Shown piece by piece: positions 25,008 through 34,872 of a DNA stretch of 64,000 nt. The translations under genes were made by a program, and so were the position numbers. Within the stretch, counting starts at the first letter, position 1. Each line of letters opens with the position of its first letter. Origin of the DNA: Pseudomonas soli (GTDB lineage: Bacteria; Pseudomonadota; Gammaproteobacteria; Pseudomonadales; Pseudomonadaceae); assembly GCF_900110655.1 (NCBI RefSeq), contig NZ_FOEQ01000007.1:216516-280515 (forward strand), given 5' to 3'. The notes under the pieces are model-generated. The model had not been told where the DNA came from. It did not search any database and saw only the letters and a list, made by a program, of their open reading frames with translations.

Positions 25008-26489
25008 ATGCAAAGGTTCCAGACAGTGCTGTTGCAGTGCGCCGGCTGGCTGCTCTACATGAGCCTGCTCATGCTGATCGCCCTGGCCCTGCCCAGCGAT
25101 ATCTTCGATTCGCAATCGAAGCACTTCATCTTCCTGGTCGGCGCTGTCGGCATCTGGCGCTACTCCATGGGCGCCACCCACTTCATCCGCGGCATGATCT
25201 TCCTGTACCTGGTCTACCCGTACCTGCGCCGCAAGGTGCAGAAGCTCGGCCAGGCCGCCGACCCGTCGCATGTGTACCTGATGGTCACCAGCTTCCGCAT
25301 CGATGCGCTGACCACCGCCCAGGTCTACAGCTCGGTGATCCGCGAGGCGATCGACTGTGGCTTCCCCACCACGGTGGTCTGCTCGCTGGTGGAGAAGTCC
25401 GACGAGTTGCTGGTCAAGAGCCTGTGGGCCAAGTACAACCCGCCCGGACACGTCACCCTGGACATCGTGCGCATCGCCGGCACCGGCAAGCGCGACGGCC
25501 TGGCCTATGGCTTCCGCGCCATCTCGCGGATGCTCCCGGACGAAAACGCCGTGGTCGCGGTGATCGACGGCGACACCGTGCTGGCCGAAGGCGTGGTGCG
25601 CAAGACCGTGCCGTGGTTCAAGCTCTACCCCAACGTCGGTGGCCTGACCACCAACGAGTTCTGCGAAGTGCGCGGCGGCTACATCATGAGCGAGTGGCAC
25701 AAGCTGCGCTTCGCCCAGCGCCACATCAACATGTGCTCGATGGCCCTGAGCAAGCGCGTGCTGACCATGACCGGGCGCATGTCGATGTTCCGCGCAAGCG
25801 TAGTGACCAACCCCGAGTTCATCGCCGACGTTGAGAGCGACTCGCTGATGCACTGGCGCCTAGGCCGCTTCAAGTTCCTCACCGGCGACGACAAGTCGAG
25901 CTGGTTCAGCCTGATGCGCCTGGGCTACGACACCTTCTACGTGCCTGACGCGGCGATCAACACGGTGGAGCACCCGCCGGAAAAGAGCTTCGTCAAGGCC
26001 AGCCGCAAACTGATGTACCGCTGGTACGGCAACAACCTGCGGCAGAACTCCCGTGCCCTGGGCCTGGGCCTCAAGCGCCTGGGGCTGTTCACCAGCATCG
26101 TCCTGCTCGACCAGCGCGTGTCGATGTGGACCAGCCTGCTGGGCCTGACCGTGGCGGTGATCGCCAGCTTCAAGTTCGGCCTGCAGTTCCTGCTGGTGTA
26201 CCTGCTGTGGATCGGCATCACCCGCCTGATCCTCACCATCATGCTGCTGTGCTCGGGCCACAACGTCGGCCCCGCCTACCCGCTGATCCTCTATTACAAC
26301 CAGATCGTCGGCGCGGTGATGAAGATCTACGTGTTCTTCCGTCTCGACAAGCAGTCCTGGACCCGCCAGCCCACTGCCCTCAAGCGCGACCTCGCAAGTT
26401 TTCAACAATGGTTCAACACCTGGTCCTCGCGGACCATGACCTTCTCGGCCGCGAGCGTCTTCGTCGCCGTGCTGTTCATGGTCGTGTGA
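25008..26489 (+). CDS. alg8: Alginate polymerase, glycosyltransferase family 2
   Basis: The 493-residue inner-membrane glycosyltransferase has two N-terminal TMs, a cytoplasmic GT-A domain with VTSFRIDALTTAQVY and the nucleotide-sugar DGDTV motif, and several C-terminal TMs after QRVSMWTSLLGLTV. It polymerises mannuronate from GDP-mannuronate together with Alg44. The start MQRFQ at 25008 aligns with the P. aeruginosa N-terminus; an in-frame ATG at 24999 adds three residues. It lies 71 bp after algD. Confidence 0.96.
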   Translation: MQRFQTVLLQCAGWLLYMSLLMLIALALPSDIFDSQSKHFIFLVGAVGIWRYSMGATHFIRGMIFLYLVYPYLRRKVQKLGQAADPSHVYLMVTSFRIDALTTAQVYSSVIREAIDCGFPTTVVCSLVEKSDELLVKSLWAKYNPPGHVTLDIVRIAGTGKRDGLAYGFRAISRMLPDENAVVAVIDGDTVLAEGVVRKTVPWFKLYPNVGGLTTNEFCEVRGGYIMSEWHKLRFAQRHINMCSMALSKRVLTMTGRMSMFRASVVTNPEFIADVESDSLMHWRLGRFKFLTGDDKSSWFSLMRLGYDTFYVPDAAINTVEHPPEKSFVKASRKLMYRWYGNNLRQNSRALGLGLKRLGLFTSIVLLDQRVSMWTSLLGLTVAVIASFKFGLQFLLVYLLWIGITRLILTIMLLCSGHNVGPAYPLILYYNQIVGAVMKIYVFFRLDKQSWTRQPTALKRDLASFQQWFNTWSSRTMTFSAASVFVAVLFMVV

Positions 26490-26523
26490 GCCCCCGGATC
26501 GGATAACAGGAACGAATATCGCC

Positions 26524-27690
26524 ATGAATACCGCCGTGAACGTCAACGTCGTGCATGAATCCGAAGCGCAGCGCCAGCATGCCCGGGTGCGCATCCCCGC
26601 CAAACTGCGCTACCTGGACGGCAACCGCGAGCCACACGAGGTGAAGGTTGACGACCTGTCCGCCGGGGGCCTGTCCTTCCATGCGCCAAAGCCCCTGGCC
26701 GAAGGCGAAGTGCTGCGCGGCCGCCTGCAGTTCGTGGTCGACAACCTCGGCCTGTCGATGGACGTGGAGCTGCTGGTACGTACCAACAGCCGCGACACCG
26801 GCCGTACCGGCGCCGAGTTCCAGAACCTGGAGCCGCGCGACATCGCCACCCTGCGCCATATCATCACCAGCCATCTGTCCGGCGAGTTGATCAGCGCCGG
26901 CGACGTACTCAGTACCCTGCAGCGCGACAACTTTACCAAGGCGCGCAAGCAGAAGGACGGTGGCTCCGGCCTGACGGCCTTCGGCCGCCTGCGCGCGGTC
27001 ACCGTCACCGCCGGGGTGTTCGTGGTCGGCCTGGTGGCGTTCGGCTTCGTCGCCAAATCGCTGTATGGCCTGTACTTCGTCAGCCATGCCGAAGCCGGCG
27101 TGGTCGCGGTACCCACCACCAATGTCACCATGCCCCGCGATGGCAGCGTGCAGAGCCTGGTGGAAAACGGTGCCAGCGTAGCCAAAGGCGCGCCACTGGC
27201 GACATTCAATACCAGCATGCTCGACCTGCTCAAAGGCCACCTGGACGACTCGCAACTGGAGCCGGCCAAGGTCGAGGAGCTGTTCGGCAAGCAACTCTCC
27301 GGCACCCTCACCAGCCCGTGTGACTGCGTGGTCTCGCGCCAGCTGGTGGATGACGGCCAGTACGCCAGCAAGGGCCAGCCGGTGTTCGCGCTGATCCCGC
27401 GTACCAGCACCCCGACCATCGAGGCGCGCTTCAGCTACCGCCAGTTCGATGAAGTGAAGCCGGGCACCCGGGTCAACTTCCAGATCGCCGGCGAGGATGA
27501 AGTACGCAGTGGCCGGATCACCGGCAGCTCGAGCCTGGACACCGACAACCTGGCCTCCGACATCCGCGTGCAGATCAAGCCCGACGGCGGCCTGCCGGCC
27601 GAACTCGCCGGCCGCCCGGCCTCGGTCAACAGCGACCGTGGCCCGTCGCTGAACTGGCTGATCGACAAAGCCGTGGCCCGCGGGCTGTAA
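26524..27690 (+). CDS. alg44: Alginate copolymerase, PilZ c-di-GMP receptor Alg44
   Basis: The 388-residue protein has an N-terminal cytoplasmic PilZ domain, one TM at about residues 159-178 and a periplasmic membrane-fusion-like domain. The c-di-GMP ligands are all present: Arg17 and Arg21 (RQHAR) and Asp44/Ser46 (VDDLSAGGL). Binding of c-di-GMP activates polymerisation by Alg8, so alginate production here should be post-translationally controlled by c-di-GMP. Confidence 0.97.
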   Translation: MNTAVNVNVVHESEAQRQHARVRIPAKLRYLDGNREPHEVKVDDLSAGGLSFHAPKPLAEGEVLRGRLQFVVDNLGLSMDVELLVRTNSRDTGRTGAEFQNLEPRDIATLRHIITSHLSGELISAGDVLSTLQRDNFTKARKQKDGGSGLTAFGRLRAVTVTAGVFVVGLVAFGFVAKSLYGLYFVSHAEAGVVAVPTTNVTMPRDGSVQSLVENGASVAKGAPLATFNTSMLDLLKGHLDDSQLEPAKVEELFGKQLSGTLTSPCDCVVSRQLVDDGQYASKGQPVFALIPRTSTPTIEARFSYRQFDEVKPGTRVNFQIAGEDEVRSGRITGSSSLDTDNLASDIRVQIKPDGGLPAELAGRPASVNSDRGPSLNWLIDKAVARGL

Positions 27691-27697
27691 GAGGATC

Positions 27698-29146
27698 ATG
27701 CCGATGACCAGCAGACACCCCGGCTCCCACAGGGACAGCTTGCGCCTGGGGGCATGCGCCCTGGCCGCCGCCATCACCCTGGCCGGCTGCGCAGGCCTGC
27801 CCGACCAGCGCCTGGCCAACGAAGCGCTCAAGCGCGGCGACACCGCCACCGCCGAGCGCAATTACAAGGCCCTCGCCGACCTCGGCTACAGCGACGCCCA
27901 GGTCGGCCTCGCGGACATCCAGGTCAGCACCCGCGACCCGGCCAAGCTCAAGCAAGCCGAGGCCACCTACCGCGCCGCCGCTGCCACCTCGCCCCGTGCC
28001 CAGGCGCGCCTCGGCCGCCTGCTGGTGGCCAAGCCCGACAGCACCCAAGCCGAGCGCGAGGAGGCCGAAACCCTGCTCAAGCTCGCGGCGCAACGAGGTG
28101 AGACGAATACCCTGATCCCGCTGGCGATGCTCTACCTGCAACACCCGCAGAGCTTTCCCAAGGTCAACGCCCAGCAGCAGATCGACCAGTGGCGCGCCGC
28201 CGGCAACCCTGAAGCCGGCCTGGCCCAGGTGCTGCTGTATCGCACGCAAGGCACCTACGACCAGCACCTGGGCGAGGTGGAAAAGATCTGCAAGGCCGCA
28301 CTGACCACGACCGATATCTGCTATGTGGAACTGGCCACCATCTATCAGAAACGTGCCCAGCCCGACCAACAGGCCGCCCTGGTGGAGCAGCTCAAGGTCG
28401 CCCATGCCCGCGGCGCCGTGCCCGCCACCCGGGTCGACAGCGTCGCCCGCGTGCTGGCCGACCGCAGCCTCGGCCAGACCGACGAGAAGACCGCCAAGGA
28501 CCTGCTCGAGCAGGTCGCACCGGCCAACCCGGCGTCCTGGGTGAGCCTGGCGCAGCTGCTCTATGACTTCCCCGAACTGGGCGACACCGACCAGCTGATG
28601 ACCTATATCGACAAAGGCCGCGAGACAGAACAGCCCCGCGCCGAATTGCTGCTAGGCCGGCTCTACTACGAAGGCAAGACTGTACCCGCCGATGCGCAGA
28701 AGGCCCAGGAACACCTGCAGGCTGCCGCCGATGCCGGCGAAGTCAGCGCCGACTACTACCTCGGCCAGTTGTACCGCCGTGGCTACCTGGGCCAGGTCGA
28801 GCCGCAAAAGGCCGTGGACCACCTGCTGGCCGCCGCCCGTGGTGGCCAGAACAGCGCCGACTACGCCCTGGCCCAGCTGTTCAGCGAGGGCCACGGCATC
28901 CGCCCGGCGCCGACCAATGCCTGGGTGTTCGCGCAGCTCTCCCAGGTCAACCCGACTCCACAGTCGAGCGAACTGCTGCAACAGCTCGACCAGCAGCTCA
29001 CGCCCGACCAGCGCAACCAGGCCCAGCAACTGCTGGCGCAGGAGAAGCAGGCACGCGGCAGCATGGCCCAAGGCGCCAACAGCACACTGGCCATCGAAGC
29101 GCTGCAGGACGAGAAAGAAGACGTAGACGCCGAGGATTCGCTATGA
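27698..29146 (+). CDS. algK: Alginate biosynthesis TPR lipoprotein AlgK
   Basis: The 482-residue outer-membrane lipoprotein has a lipobox ITLAGC with acylated Cys31 (counting from ATG 27698; ATG 27704 is equally possible) and a superhelix of Sel1/TPR-like repeats (for example ADLGYSDAQVGLADI and AADAGEVSADYYLGQLY). It scaffolds the export complex and helps AlgE localise. Its stop overlaps the algE start as ATGA. Confidence 0.95.
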   Translation: MPMTSRHPGSHRDSLRLGACALAAAITLAGCAGLPDQRLANEALKRGDTATAERNYKALADLGYSDAQVGLADIQVSTRDPAKLKQAEATYRAAAATSPRAQARLGRLLVAKPDSTQAEREEAETLLKLAAQRGETNTLIPLAMLYLQHPQSFPKVNAQQQIDQWRAAGNPEAGLAQVLLYRTQGTYDQHLGEVEKICKAALTTTDICYVELATIYQKRAQPDQQAALVEQLKVAHARGAVPATRVDSVARVLADRSLGQTDEKTAKDLLEQVAPANPASWVSLAQLLYDFPELGDTDQLMTYIDKGRETEQPRAELLLGRLYYEGKTVPADAQKAQEHLQAAADAGEVSADYYLGQLYRRGYLGQVEPQKAVDHLLAAARGGQNSADYALAQLFSEGHGIRPAPTNAWVFAQLSQVNPTPQSSELLQQLDQQLTPDQRNQAQQLLAQEKQARGSMAQGANSTLAIEALQDEKEDVDAEDSL

Positions 29147-30621
29147 CGCTCAACCCCTTCGTGAAAGCCGGCATCGGCCTGGGCTTCGCCCTGCTGTGGT
29201 CGATGCCGACCCTGGCGGCGGAAACCGCGCAGAAGAACTTCGGCCTCGACGTGAAGATCACCGGCCAGTCCGAGGACGACCGTGACCTGGGCACCCGCTC
29301 CGGCGGCGACGTCAACGGCCTGGGCCTGGACCTGCGCCCCTGGGTGTACGGCGAACGCGGCAACTGGAGTGCCTTCGCCATGGGCCAGGCAGTGGCCGCC
29401 ACCGACATCATCGAAACCGACACCCTGCGCCAGAACGACGACGGCACCACCAGCGACAACGGCGACGACAGCCGCAAGCCGGACAAGAGCTACCTGGCCA
29501 TGCGCGAATTCTGGGTCGGCTACAGCGGCCTGACCCCCTACCCAGGTGAGCAGCTGCGCTTCGGCCGCCAGCGTCTGCGCAGCGACGATGGCATGTGGCG
29601 CGACACCAACATCGAAGCGCTGAACTGGACCTTCGATACCACTCTGCTCAAGGCCGACTTGGGCGTTGCCCAGCGCTTCAGCGAGTACCGCACCGACCTC
29701 ACCGAACTGGCCCCCGAAGACAAGGACCGCACCCATGTCTACGGCAACGTCGCCACGCAATGGACACCCGGCCACTGGGTTGGCCTGCGCGCCCACCACA
29801 GCCATGACGGCGGCAGCCTGAAGAGCCCCGGCGAAACCGTCGATGCCCTCGACAAGACGCGCACCGGCGACCTCACCTGGCTGGGCCTGGAAGCCAACAG
29901 CGACGCCTACAACTGGCGCAACGACCACACTGTCAACTACTGGGGCAGCGTCACCTGGCTGACCGGCGATCGCGATACGCTCAGCAGCCAGGTGGTGGGC
30001 AACGACCAGGTCGCCACCGGCAAGCAAAGCGGTGACGTCAACGCCTGGGCAACCGATCTTGGCATCCGCCTGCGCCTCGATCCGCAGTGGCAGGTCGGTG
30101 CAGCCTACGCCCGGGGCAGCGGCGGCGGTGGCAGCAACGGCTCGAACAACTTCGAGCAGACCGGCCTTGAGAGCAACCGCTCCAACTTCACTGGCACCCG
30201 CTCGCGCGTACATCGCTTCGGTGAAGCCTTCCGCGGCGAACTGGGCAACCTGCAGGCGGCCACCCTGTTCGCCTCCTGGCAGCTGCGCGACGACTACGAC
30301 GCCAGCTTCATCTACCACAAGTTCTGGCGTGTCGACGGCAAGCAGAACATCGGGTCCAGCGGCATCAACGCCGTGGTCGACGACGGCGGTATCAACCGTC
30401 CGCTGGTGCAGGGCGAGAAAGACCTCGGCCAGGAAATGGACGTGGTCGTGACCAAGTACTTCAAGCAGGGCCTGCTGCCGGCCTCGATCAGCCAGTCGAT
30501 CGACGAACCGTCGGCTCTGGTGCGCCTGCGCGCCGGTGTGTTCAAGCCGGGAGACGCCTACGGCAAAGAGGCCGACTCGTACATGCACCGCGCCTTCGTC
30601 GACGTGATCTGGCGCTACTGA
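29143..30621 (+). CDS. algE: Alginate outer-membrane export porin AlgE
   Basis: The 492-residue protein has a signal peptide ending at about residue 26 (SMPTLAAE) and alternating amphipathic strands expected of the 18-stranded AlgE barrel. Conserved segments include GRQRLRSDDGMWRDTNIEAL and FIYHKFWRVDG. It is the selective pore for polymannuronate and its epimerised product. Start overlaps algK by 4 bp. Confidence 0.96.
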   Translation: MTLNPFVKAGIGLGFALLWSMPTLAAETAQKNFGLDVKITGQSEDDRDLGTRSGGDVNGLGLDLRPWVYGERGNWSAFAMGQAVAATDIIETDTLRQNDDGTTSDNGDDSRKPDKSYLAMREFWVGYSGLTPYPGEQLRFGRQRLRSDDGMWRDTNIEALNWTFDTTLLKADLGVAQRFSEYRTDLTELAPEDKDRTHVYGNVATQWTPGHWVGLRAHHSHDGGSLKSPGETVDALDKTRTGDLTWLGLEANSDAYNWRNDHTVNYWGSVTWLTGDRDTLSSQVVGNDQVATGKQSGDVNAWATDLGIRLRLDPQWQVGAAYARGSGGGGSNGSNNFEQTGLESNRSNFTGTRSRVHRFGEAFRGELGNLQAATLFASWQLRDDYDASFIYHKFWRVDGKQNIGSSGINAVVDDGGINRPLVQGEKDLGQEMDVVVTKYFKQGLLPASISQSIDEPSALVRLRAGVFKPGDAYGKEADSYMHRAFVDVIWRY

Positions 30622-30639
30622 GGCCGGGAGAGGATAGCC

Positions 30640-32196
30640 ATGAACCTGCACCCGAACCTTCGCCACAGCCTGCTCGCCAGCGCCCTGCTGCTGGCCGGCG
30701 GCCTTGCCCAGGCCGCCGAGCCCGAGATGGCCAAAGGGCTGCAACAGGCCAAGACCTATACCGTCTCCAGCGCGCCGATCGAGCCGCTGAAGATGGACCC
30801 GCCCAAGCTGCCCGACCTGTCCGGCTACACCGCCCAGGCCGTGCAGCAGAAGATCGACCGCCAGCACAAGGGCAAGGTCAGCGTGCGCCGCATGCTCCAG
30901 GAGGACACCCTCAAGGAGTTCATCGGCGGCGACAACAAGGGCGCCGAGTGGGTCCGCCGCCAGCACGGCATCCCCCAGGCGATCTTCGTCGATGACGGCC
31001 ACGTCGACCTGGTGGAGCTGAGCAAGAAAGTGCCCAGCCAGTACCTGCGTGAAACCGCACCTGGCGTGTACCTGGCGCGCCTGCCGATCGTGGTCGGGCG
31101 CAAGGGCGTGCTGGAGATCGACGGCAAGGTCAAGGAGCTGCGCCTGTCCGAGGAAGGCGGCTCGTTCATCGTCAACGACGGCAAGCTGTTTGTCAGCGAC
31201 ACCCAGGTCACCGGATGGCGCGAGCAGGCCAATGGCCCGGCGACCTTCCGCAAGCCCGATGAATTTCGCCCGTTCCTGCTCAGCTGGGGCGGCACCGAGA
31301 CCTATATTGTCAACAGCAAGATGGCTAGCTTCGGCTACGCCAAATCCAAGTCCTATGGCGTGAGCATCTCGCAGTACACGCCGAACATGGCCAAGCAGAT
31401 GGGCCGCCCGGAACCCACCGGCTGGATCATCGGCTCCGAGTTCAGCGACATGTGGTACGGCTTCTACTGCTATGAGACCAGCGACTTCGTGGTCAAGGAC
31501 AGCACCTACCGCGACAACATCGTCTACGGCATCGACCCCCACGACCGTTCGCACCGCCTGATCATCGCCGGCAACACCGTGTACGGCACCAAGAAAAAGC
31601 ACGGGATCATCGTCTCCCGTGAGGTCAACGACAGCTGGATCATCAACAACAAGAGCTACGACAACAAGCTCTCGGGGGTGGTGATCGACCGTAACAGCGT
31701 CAACAACCTGATCGCCTACAACGAGATCTACCGCAACCACACCGACGGCATCACCCTGTACGAGAGCGGCGACAACCTGATCTGGGGCAACAAGCTGATC
31801 AACAATCGCCGCCACGGCATCCGCGTGCGCAACAGCGTGAACATCCGCCTGTACGAGAACGTCGCCATGGCCAACGGCCTGGTGGGCGTATACGGCCACA
31901 TCAAGGACCTGTCCGACACCGACCGCGACATTGCCCTCGACCCGTTCGATACCAAGGTGTCGCTGATCGTGGTCGGCGGCGAGCTGGCGGCCAACGGTTC
32001 AGGTCCGCTGTCGATCGATTCGCCGCTGTCGGTGGAGCTGTACAAGGTGTCGATGCTGATGCCGCGCAAGGCCAACGGCATCAGCTTCAACGGCGTGCTG
32101 GGCGAGCGCCAGGACGAAATCCTCGACCTGCTGGTGCGCCAGCAGAAGGCCGTGCTGATCGACCCGGTCGAACGCCAGACCGAAATGATCGACTAA
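30640..32196 (+). CDS. algG: Mannuronan C5-epimerase AlgG
   Basis: The 518-residue periplasmic enzyme has a signal peptide (LLASALLLAGGLAQAAE) and a right-handed beta-helix of CASH repeats in its C-terminal two thirds. The catalytic DPHDRS motif lies at residues 299-304. It converts mannuronate to guluronate in the polymer during export and also protects the chain from AlgL. It lies 18 bp after algE. Confidence 0.97.
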   Translation: MNLHPNLRHSLLASALLLAGGLAQAAEPEMAKGLQQAKTYTVSSAPIEPLKMDPPKLPDLSGYTAQAVQQKIDRQHKGKVSVRRMLQEDTLKEFIGGDNKGAEWVRRQHGIPQAIFVDDGHVDLVELSKKVPSQYLRETAPGVYLARLPIVVGRKGVLEIDGKVKELRLSEEGGSFIVNDGKLFVSDTQVTGWREQANGPATFRKPDEFRPFLLSWGGTETYIVNSKMASFGYAKSKSYGVSISQYTPNMAKQMGRPEPTGWIIGSEFSDMWYGFYCYETSDFVVKDSTYRDNIVYGIDPHDRSHRLIIAGNTVYGTKKKHGIIVSREVNDSWIINNKSYDNKLSGVVIDRNSVNNLIAYNEIYRNHTDGITLYESGDNLIWGNKLINNRRHGIRVRNSVNIRLYENVAMANGLVGVYGHIKDLSDTDRDIALDPFDTKVSLIVVGGELAANGSGPLSIDSPLSVELYKVSMLMPRKANGISFNGVLGERQDEILDLLVRQQKAVLIDPVERQTEMID

Positions 32197-32209
32197 GGAA
32201 GCCCAGACC

Positions 32210-33652
32210 ATGACTCCACACCTGATGAAACTGCTGGGCCTGTCCGCCGCCCTCCTGGCCATCAGCCAGGGCGTGCGCGCCGAAGACGTCCAGGCACCGA
32301 CCTTCAGCGCCGAACCTTGCTGCCAGCTGTGCCCCGAGGCCCACGATGCCAGCCGCTACACCACGCGCTACCAGCAGAACTTCACCACCCTGGTGCAAGC
32401 CCAGGGCGACTGGCTGTTCCGTACCCGTGAGGACCTGCGCACCGAGTTCGACACCACCCCGGGTGGCTACAAGCGCCTGCAGCAGGTGCACGACGCGTTC
32501 AAGAAGCGTGGCGTCGAGCTGGTGGTGGTGTACCAGCCGACCCGTGGCCTGGTGAACCGCAACATGCTCAACCCCGAAGAGAAGGCCGCCTTCGACTACC
32601 AGAAGGCCCTGCGCAACTACCAGGCCATGCTCCAGCGCTTCAGCAAAATGGGCTACAACGTGCCCGACCTGTCGCCGCTGACCAACGAGCAACTGGCCGC
32701 CGCCGACCAGGGCAAGGACTTCTACTTCCGCGGCGACCAGCACTGGACACCCTACGGCGCCGAGCGCGCGGCGAAGATCGTGGCCGACACCGTGCACAAG
32801 ATGCCGGCTTTCGAAGGCATCCCGCGCAAGGAATTCGAGACCAAAAAATCCGGGCGCATGGGCAAGACCGGCACCCTGCACAACGTCGCCGGCCAGCTGT
32901 GCGGCACGAGCTATGCGGTGCAGTACATGGACCAGTTCGCCACCGAACCGAAGGGTGCCGCCGGCGGCGACGACCTGTTCGGCGATTCGGGCAACGCGCA
33001 GATCACCCTGGTGGGCACCAGCCACAGCGGCAAGAACTACAACTTCTCGGGCTTCCTCGAGCAGTACATCGGCGCCGATGTGCTCAATGTCGCCTTCCCC
33101 GGCGGCGGCCTGGAAGGCTCGATGATCCAGTACCTGGGCAGCGAGGAGTTCCAGAACAACCCGCCGAAGATCCTGGTGTGGGAGTTCTCGCCGCTGTACC
33201 GCCTCGACCAGGAAACCATCTGGCGGCAGATCCTCGGCCTGCTCGACGACGGCTGTGACGACCGCCCGGCACAGATGAGCGCCAGCGCCACCCTCAAGCC
33301 CGGCAAGAACGAGCTGATGGTCAACGGCAAGAACGGCGTGATCAAGGACCTGGTCAACCGCAACCACCAGCTCGACATCAAGTTCGAGGACACCTCGGTG
33401 AAGGTGCTGCAGGCCACCCTGTGGTACCTCAACGGCCGCCACGAGGACATCAAGATCGAGAAGCCCGAGACCTCCGACACCGACGGGCGCTTCGTCTTCC
33501 AGATGCGCGAGGACGAAGACTGGGCAGGCCAGAACCTGCTCGCCCTGGAGGTCCAAGGGCCAGAAAGCGGTACGCAGAAAGTCGAAGCCAAACTCTGCAA
33601 ACGCAACAACTTCGCCAGCCCCGCGCAGCACACCGCGCAAGCTGGCCAGTGA
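32210..33652 (+). CDS. algX: Alginate O-acetyltransferase AlgX
   Basis: The 480-residue periplasmic protein has a signal peptide, an SGNH-hydrolase-like domain and a C-terminal carbohydrate-binding module. The catalytic triad is visible as Asp176 and His178 (GDQHWTPYG) and Ser271 (VGTSHSG), shifted by two from P. aeruginosa. Four N-terminal cysteines (CCQLC and a later one) fit a conserved disulfide. AlgX transfers acetyl groups directly onto mannuronate. Confidence 0.96.
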   Translation: MTPHLMKLLGLSAALLAISQGVRAEDVQAPTFSAEPCCQLCPEAHDASRYTTRYQQNFTTLVQAQGDWLFRTREDLRTEFDTTPGGYKRLQQVHDAFKKRGVELVVVYQPTRGLVNRNMLNPEEKAAFDYQKALRNYQAMLQRFSKMGYNVPDLSPLTNEQLAAADQGKDFYFRGDQHWTPYGAERAAKIVADTVHKMPAFEGIPRKEFETKKSGRMGKTGTLHNVAGQLCGTSYAVQYMDQFATEPKGAAGGDDLFGDSGNAQITLVGTSHSGKNYNFSGFLEQYIGADVLNVAFPGGGLEGSMIQYLGSEEFQNNPPKILVWEFSPLYRLDQETIWRQILGLLDDGCDDRPAQMSASATLKPGKNELMVNGKNGVIKDLVNRNHQLDIKFEDTSVKVLQATLWYLNGRHEDIKIEKPETSDTDGRFVFQMREDEDWAGQNLLALEVQGPESGTQKVEAKLCKRNNFASPAQHTAQAGQ

Positions 33653-33659
33653 GGCGACC

Positions 33660-34763
33660 ATGACCACCATAAGCAGCAAGACCGCACCCGCCCTGCTCGC
33701 CCTCGCCCTGTTCGGCGGCGCGGCGCAGGCCGCGCTGGTGCCGCCCCAGGGTTACTACGAGGGCATCGACAAGCTCAAGACCGGCGACGGCAATTTCCGC
33801 TGCGAAGCCGCGCCCAAGCCTTATACCGGCGCGCTGCAGTTCCGCAGCAAGTACGAAGGTTCGGACAAGGCCCGGGCGACGCTCAATGTCGCCTCGGAAA
33901 AAGCCTTCCGCAAATCCACCGAGGACATCACCACCCTCGAGAAAGGCGTCAGCAAGATGGTCGGCCAGTACATGCGCGATGGCCGCCCGGCGCAACTGGA
34001 CTGCGCCCTGACCTGGCTCGACACCTGGGCACGCGCCGATGCATTGATGTCCACCGATTACAACCATACCGGCAAATCCATGCGCAAATGGGCCCTGGGC
34101 AGCATGAGCGGCTCGTGGCTGCGCCTGAAGTTCTCCAACTCGCAGCCACTGGCGGCGCACCGCGCCGAAGCCGAGCAGATCGAGAAATGGTTCGTGCGCC
34201 TGGCGCGCCAGACCGTGCGCGACTGGAGCGACCTGCCGCTGGAGAAGATCAACAACCACAGCTACTGGGCGGCCTGGTCGGTGATGGCCACCGCCGTGGC
34301 CACCGACCAGCAAGAGCTGTTCGACTGGGCGGTGAAGGAATACAAGGTCGGCGTCAACCAGGTCGACGAGCAGGGCTTCCTGCCCAACGAGGTCAAGCGC
34401 AAGCAACGCGCCCTGGCCTACCACAACTACGCCCTGCCGCCGCTGGCGATGATCGCCAGCTTCGCCCAGGCCAACGGCGTGGACCTGCGCAAGGAAAACA
34501 ACTTCGCCTTGCAACGGCTTGGCGAAGGCGTGCTGGCCGGCGCCCGCAACCCTGTTCATTTCAACACCCGCGCCGGCGTGAAGCAGGACCTCAAGGACCT
34601 GAAGATCGACAGCAAGTACGCCTGGCTCGAGCCGTGGTGCGCGCTGTACCAGTGCGTCGGCGACACCCTAGAGCGCAAGCATGACATGCAGCCGTTCAAC
34701 AGCTTCCGGCTGGGTGGCGATGTGACGCGGGTCTATGACCCAAAAGCCGAAATGAAGCAGTAA
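33660..34763 (+). CDS. algL: Alginate lyase AlgL
   Basis: The 367-residue periplasmic PL5 lyase has a signal peptide (LLALALFGGAAQA) and the active-site motif NNHSYW at residues 198-203 with His200. It degrades alginate that strays into the periplasm, a housekeeping role needed for operon expression to be tolerated. It is 7 bp after algX, but a 190-bp gap with two REP elements follows before algI. Confidence 0.96.
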   Translation: MTTISSKTAPALLALALFGGAAQAALVPPQGYYEGIDKLKTGDGNFRCEAAPKPYTGALQFRSKYEGSDKARATLNVASEKAFRKSTEDITTLEKGVSKMVGQYMRDGRPAQLDCALTWLDTWARADALMSTDYNHTGKSMRKWALGSMSGSWLRLKFSNSQPLAAHRAEAEQIEKWFVRLARQTVRDWSDLPLEKINNHSYWAAWSVMATAVATDQQELFDWAVKEYKVGVNQVDEQGFLPNEVKRKQRALAYHNYALPPLAMIASFAQANGVDLRKENNFALQRLGEGVLAGARNPVHFNTRAGVKQDLKDLKIDSKYAWLEPWCALYQCVGDTLERKHDMQPFNSFRLGGDVTRVYDPKAEMKQ

Positions 34764-34767
34764 GTCG

Positions 34768-34793
34768 TTGGGAGCGGGCTTGCCCCGCGATGA
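34768..34793 (-). repeat. REP element 1 between algL and algI
   Basis: TGGGAGCGGGCTTGCCCCGC followed by GATG is the reverse-strand form of the standard REP. It begins 4 bp after the algL stop and is inverted relative to the next copy. Confidence 0.9.
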
Positions 34794-34827
34794 GGCCCGA
34801 ATGGGCAATGGTGTTGGCCCTGCTGAC

Positions 34828-34872
34828 GCCATCGCGGGGCAAGTCGCATCGGCGAACCGCCGCTCCCACAGA
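34828..34872 (+). repeat. REP element 2 (variant) between algL and algI
   Basis: ATCGCGGGGCAAGTCGCATC continues into GGCGAACCGCCGCTCCCACA. It has the standard REP ends, with GTCGCATCGGCGAACCGC in place of the usual short loop. The same extra module recurs at 46584-46682. Confidence 0.8.

Noticed and set aside
28861..31899. 1012-codon open frame on the minus strand opposite algK-algE-algG
   Set aside because: It is antisense to three conserved genes with intact catalytic and signal motifs. Long antisense frames are expected in high-GC DNA with strong third-position bias.
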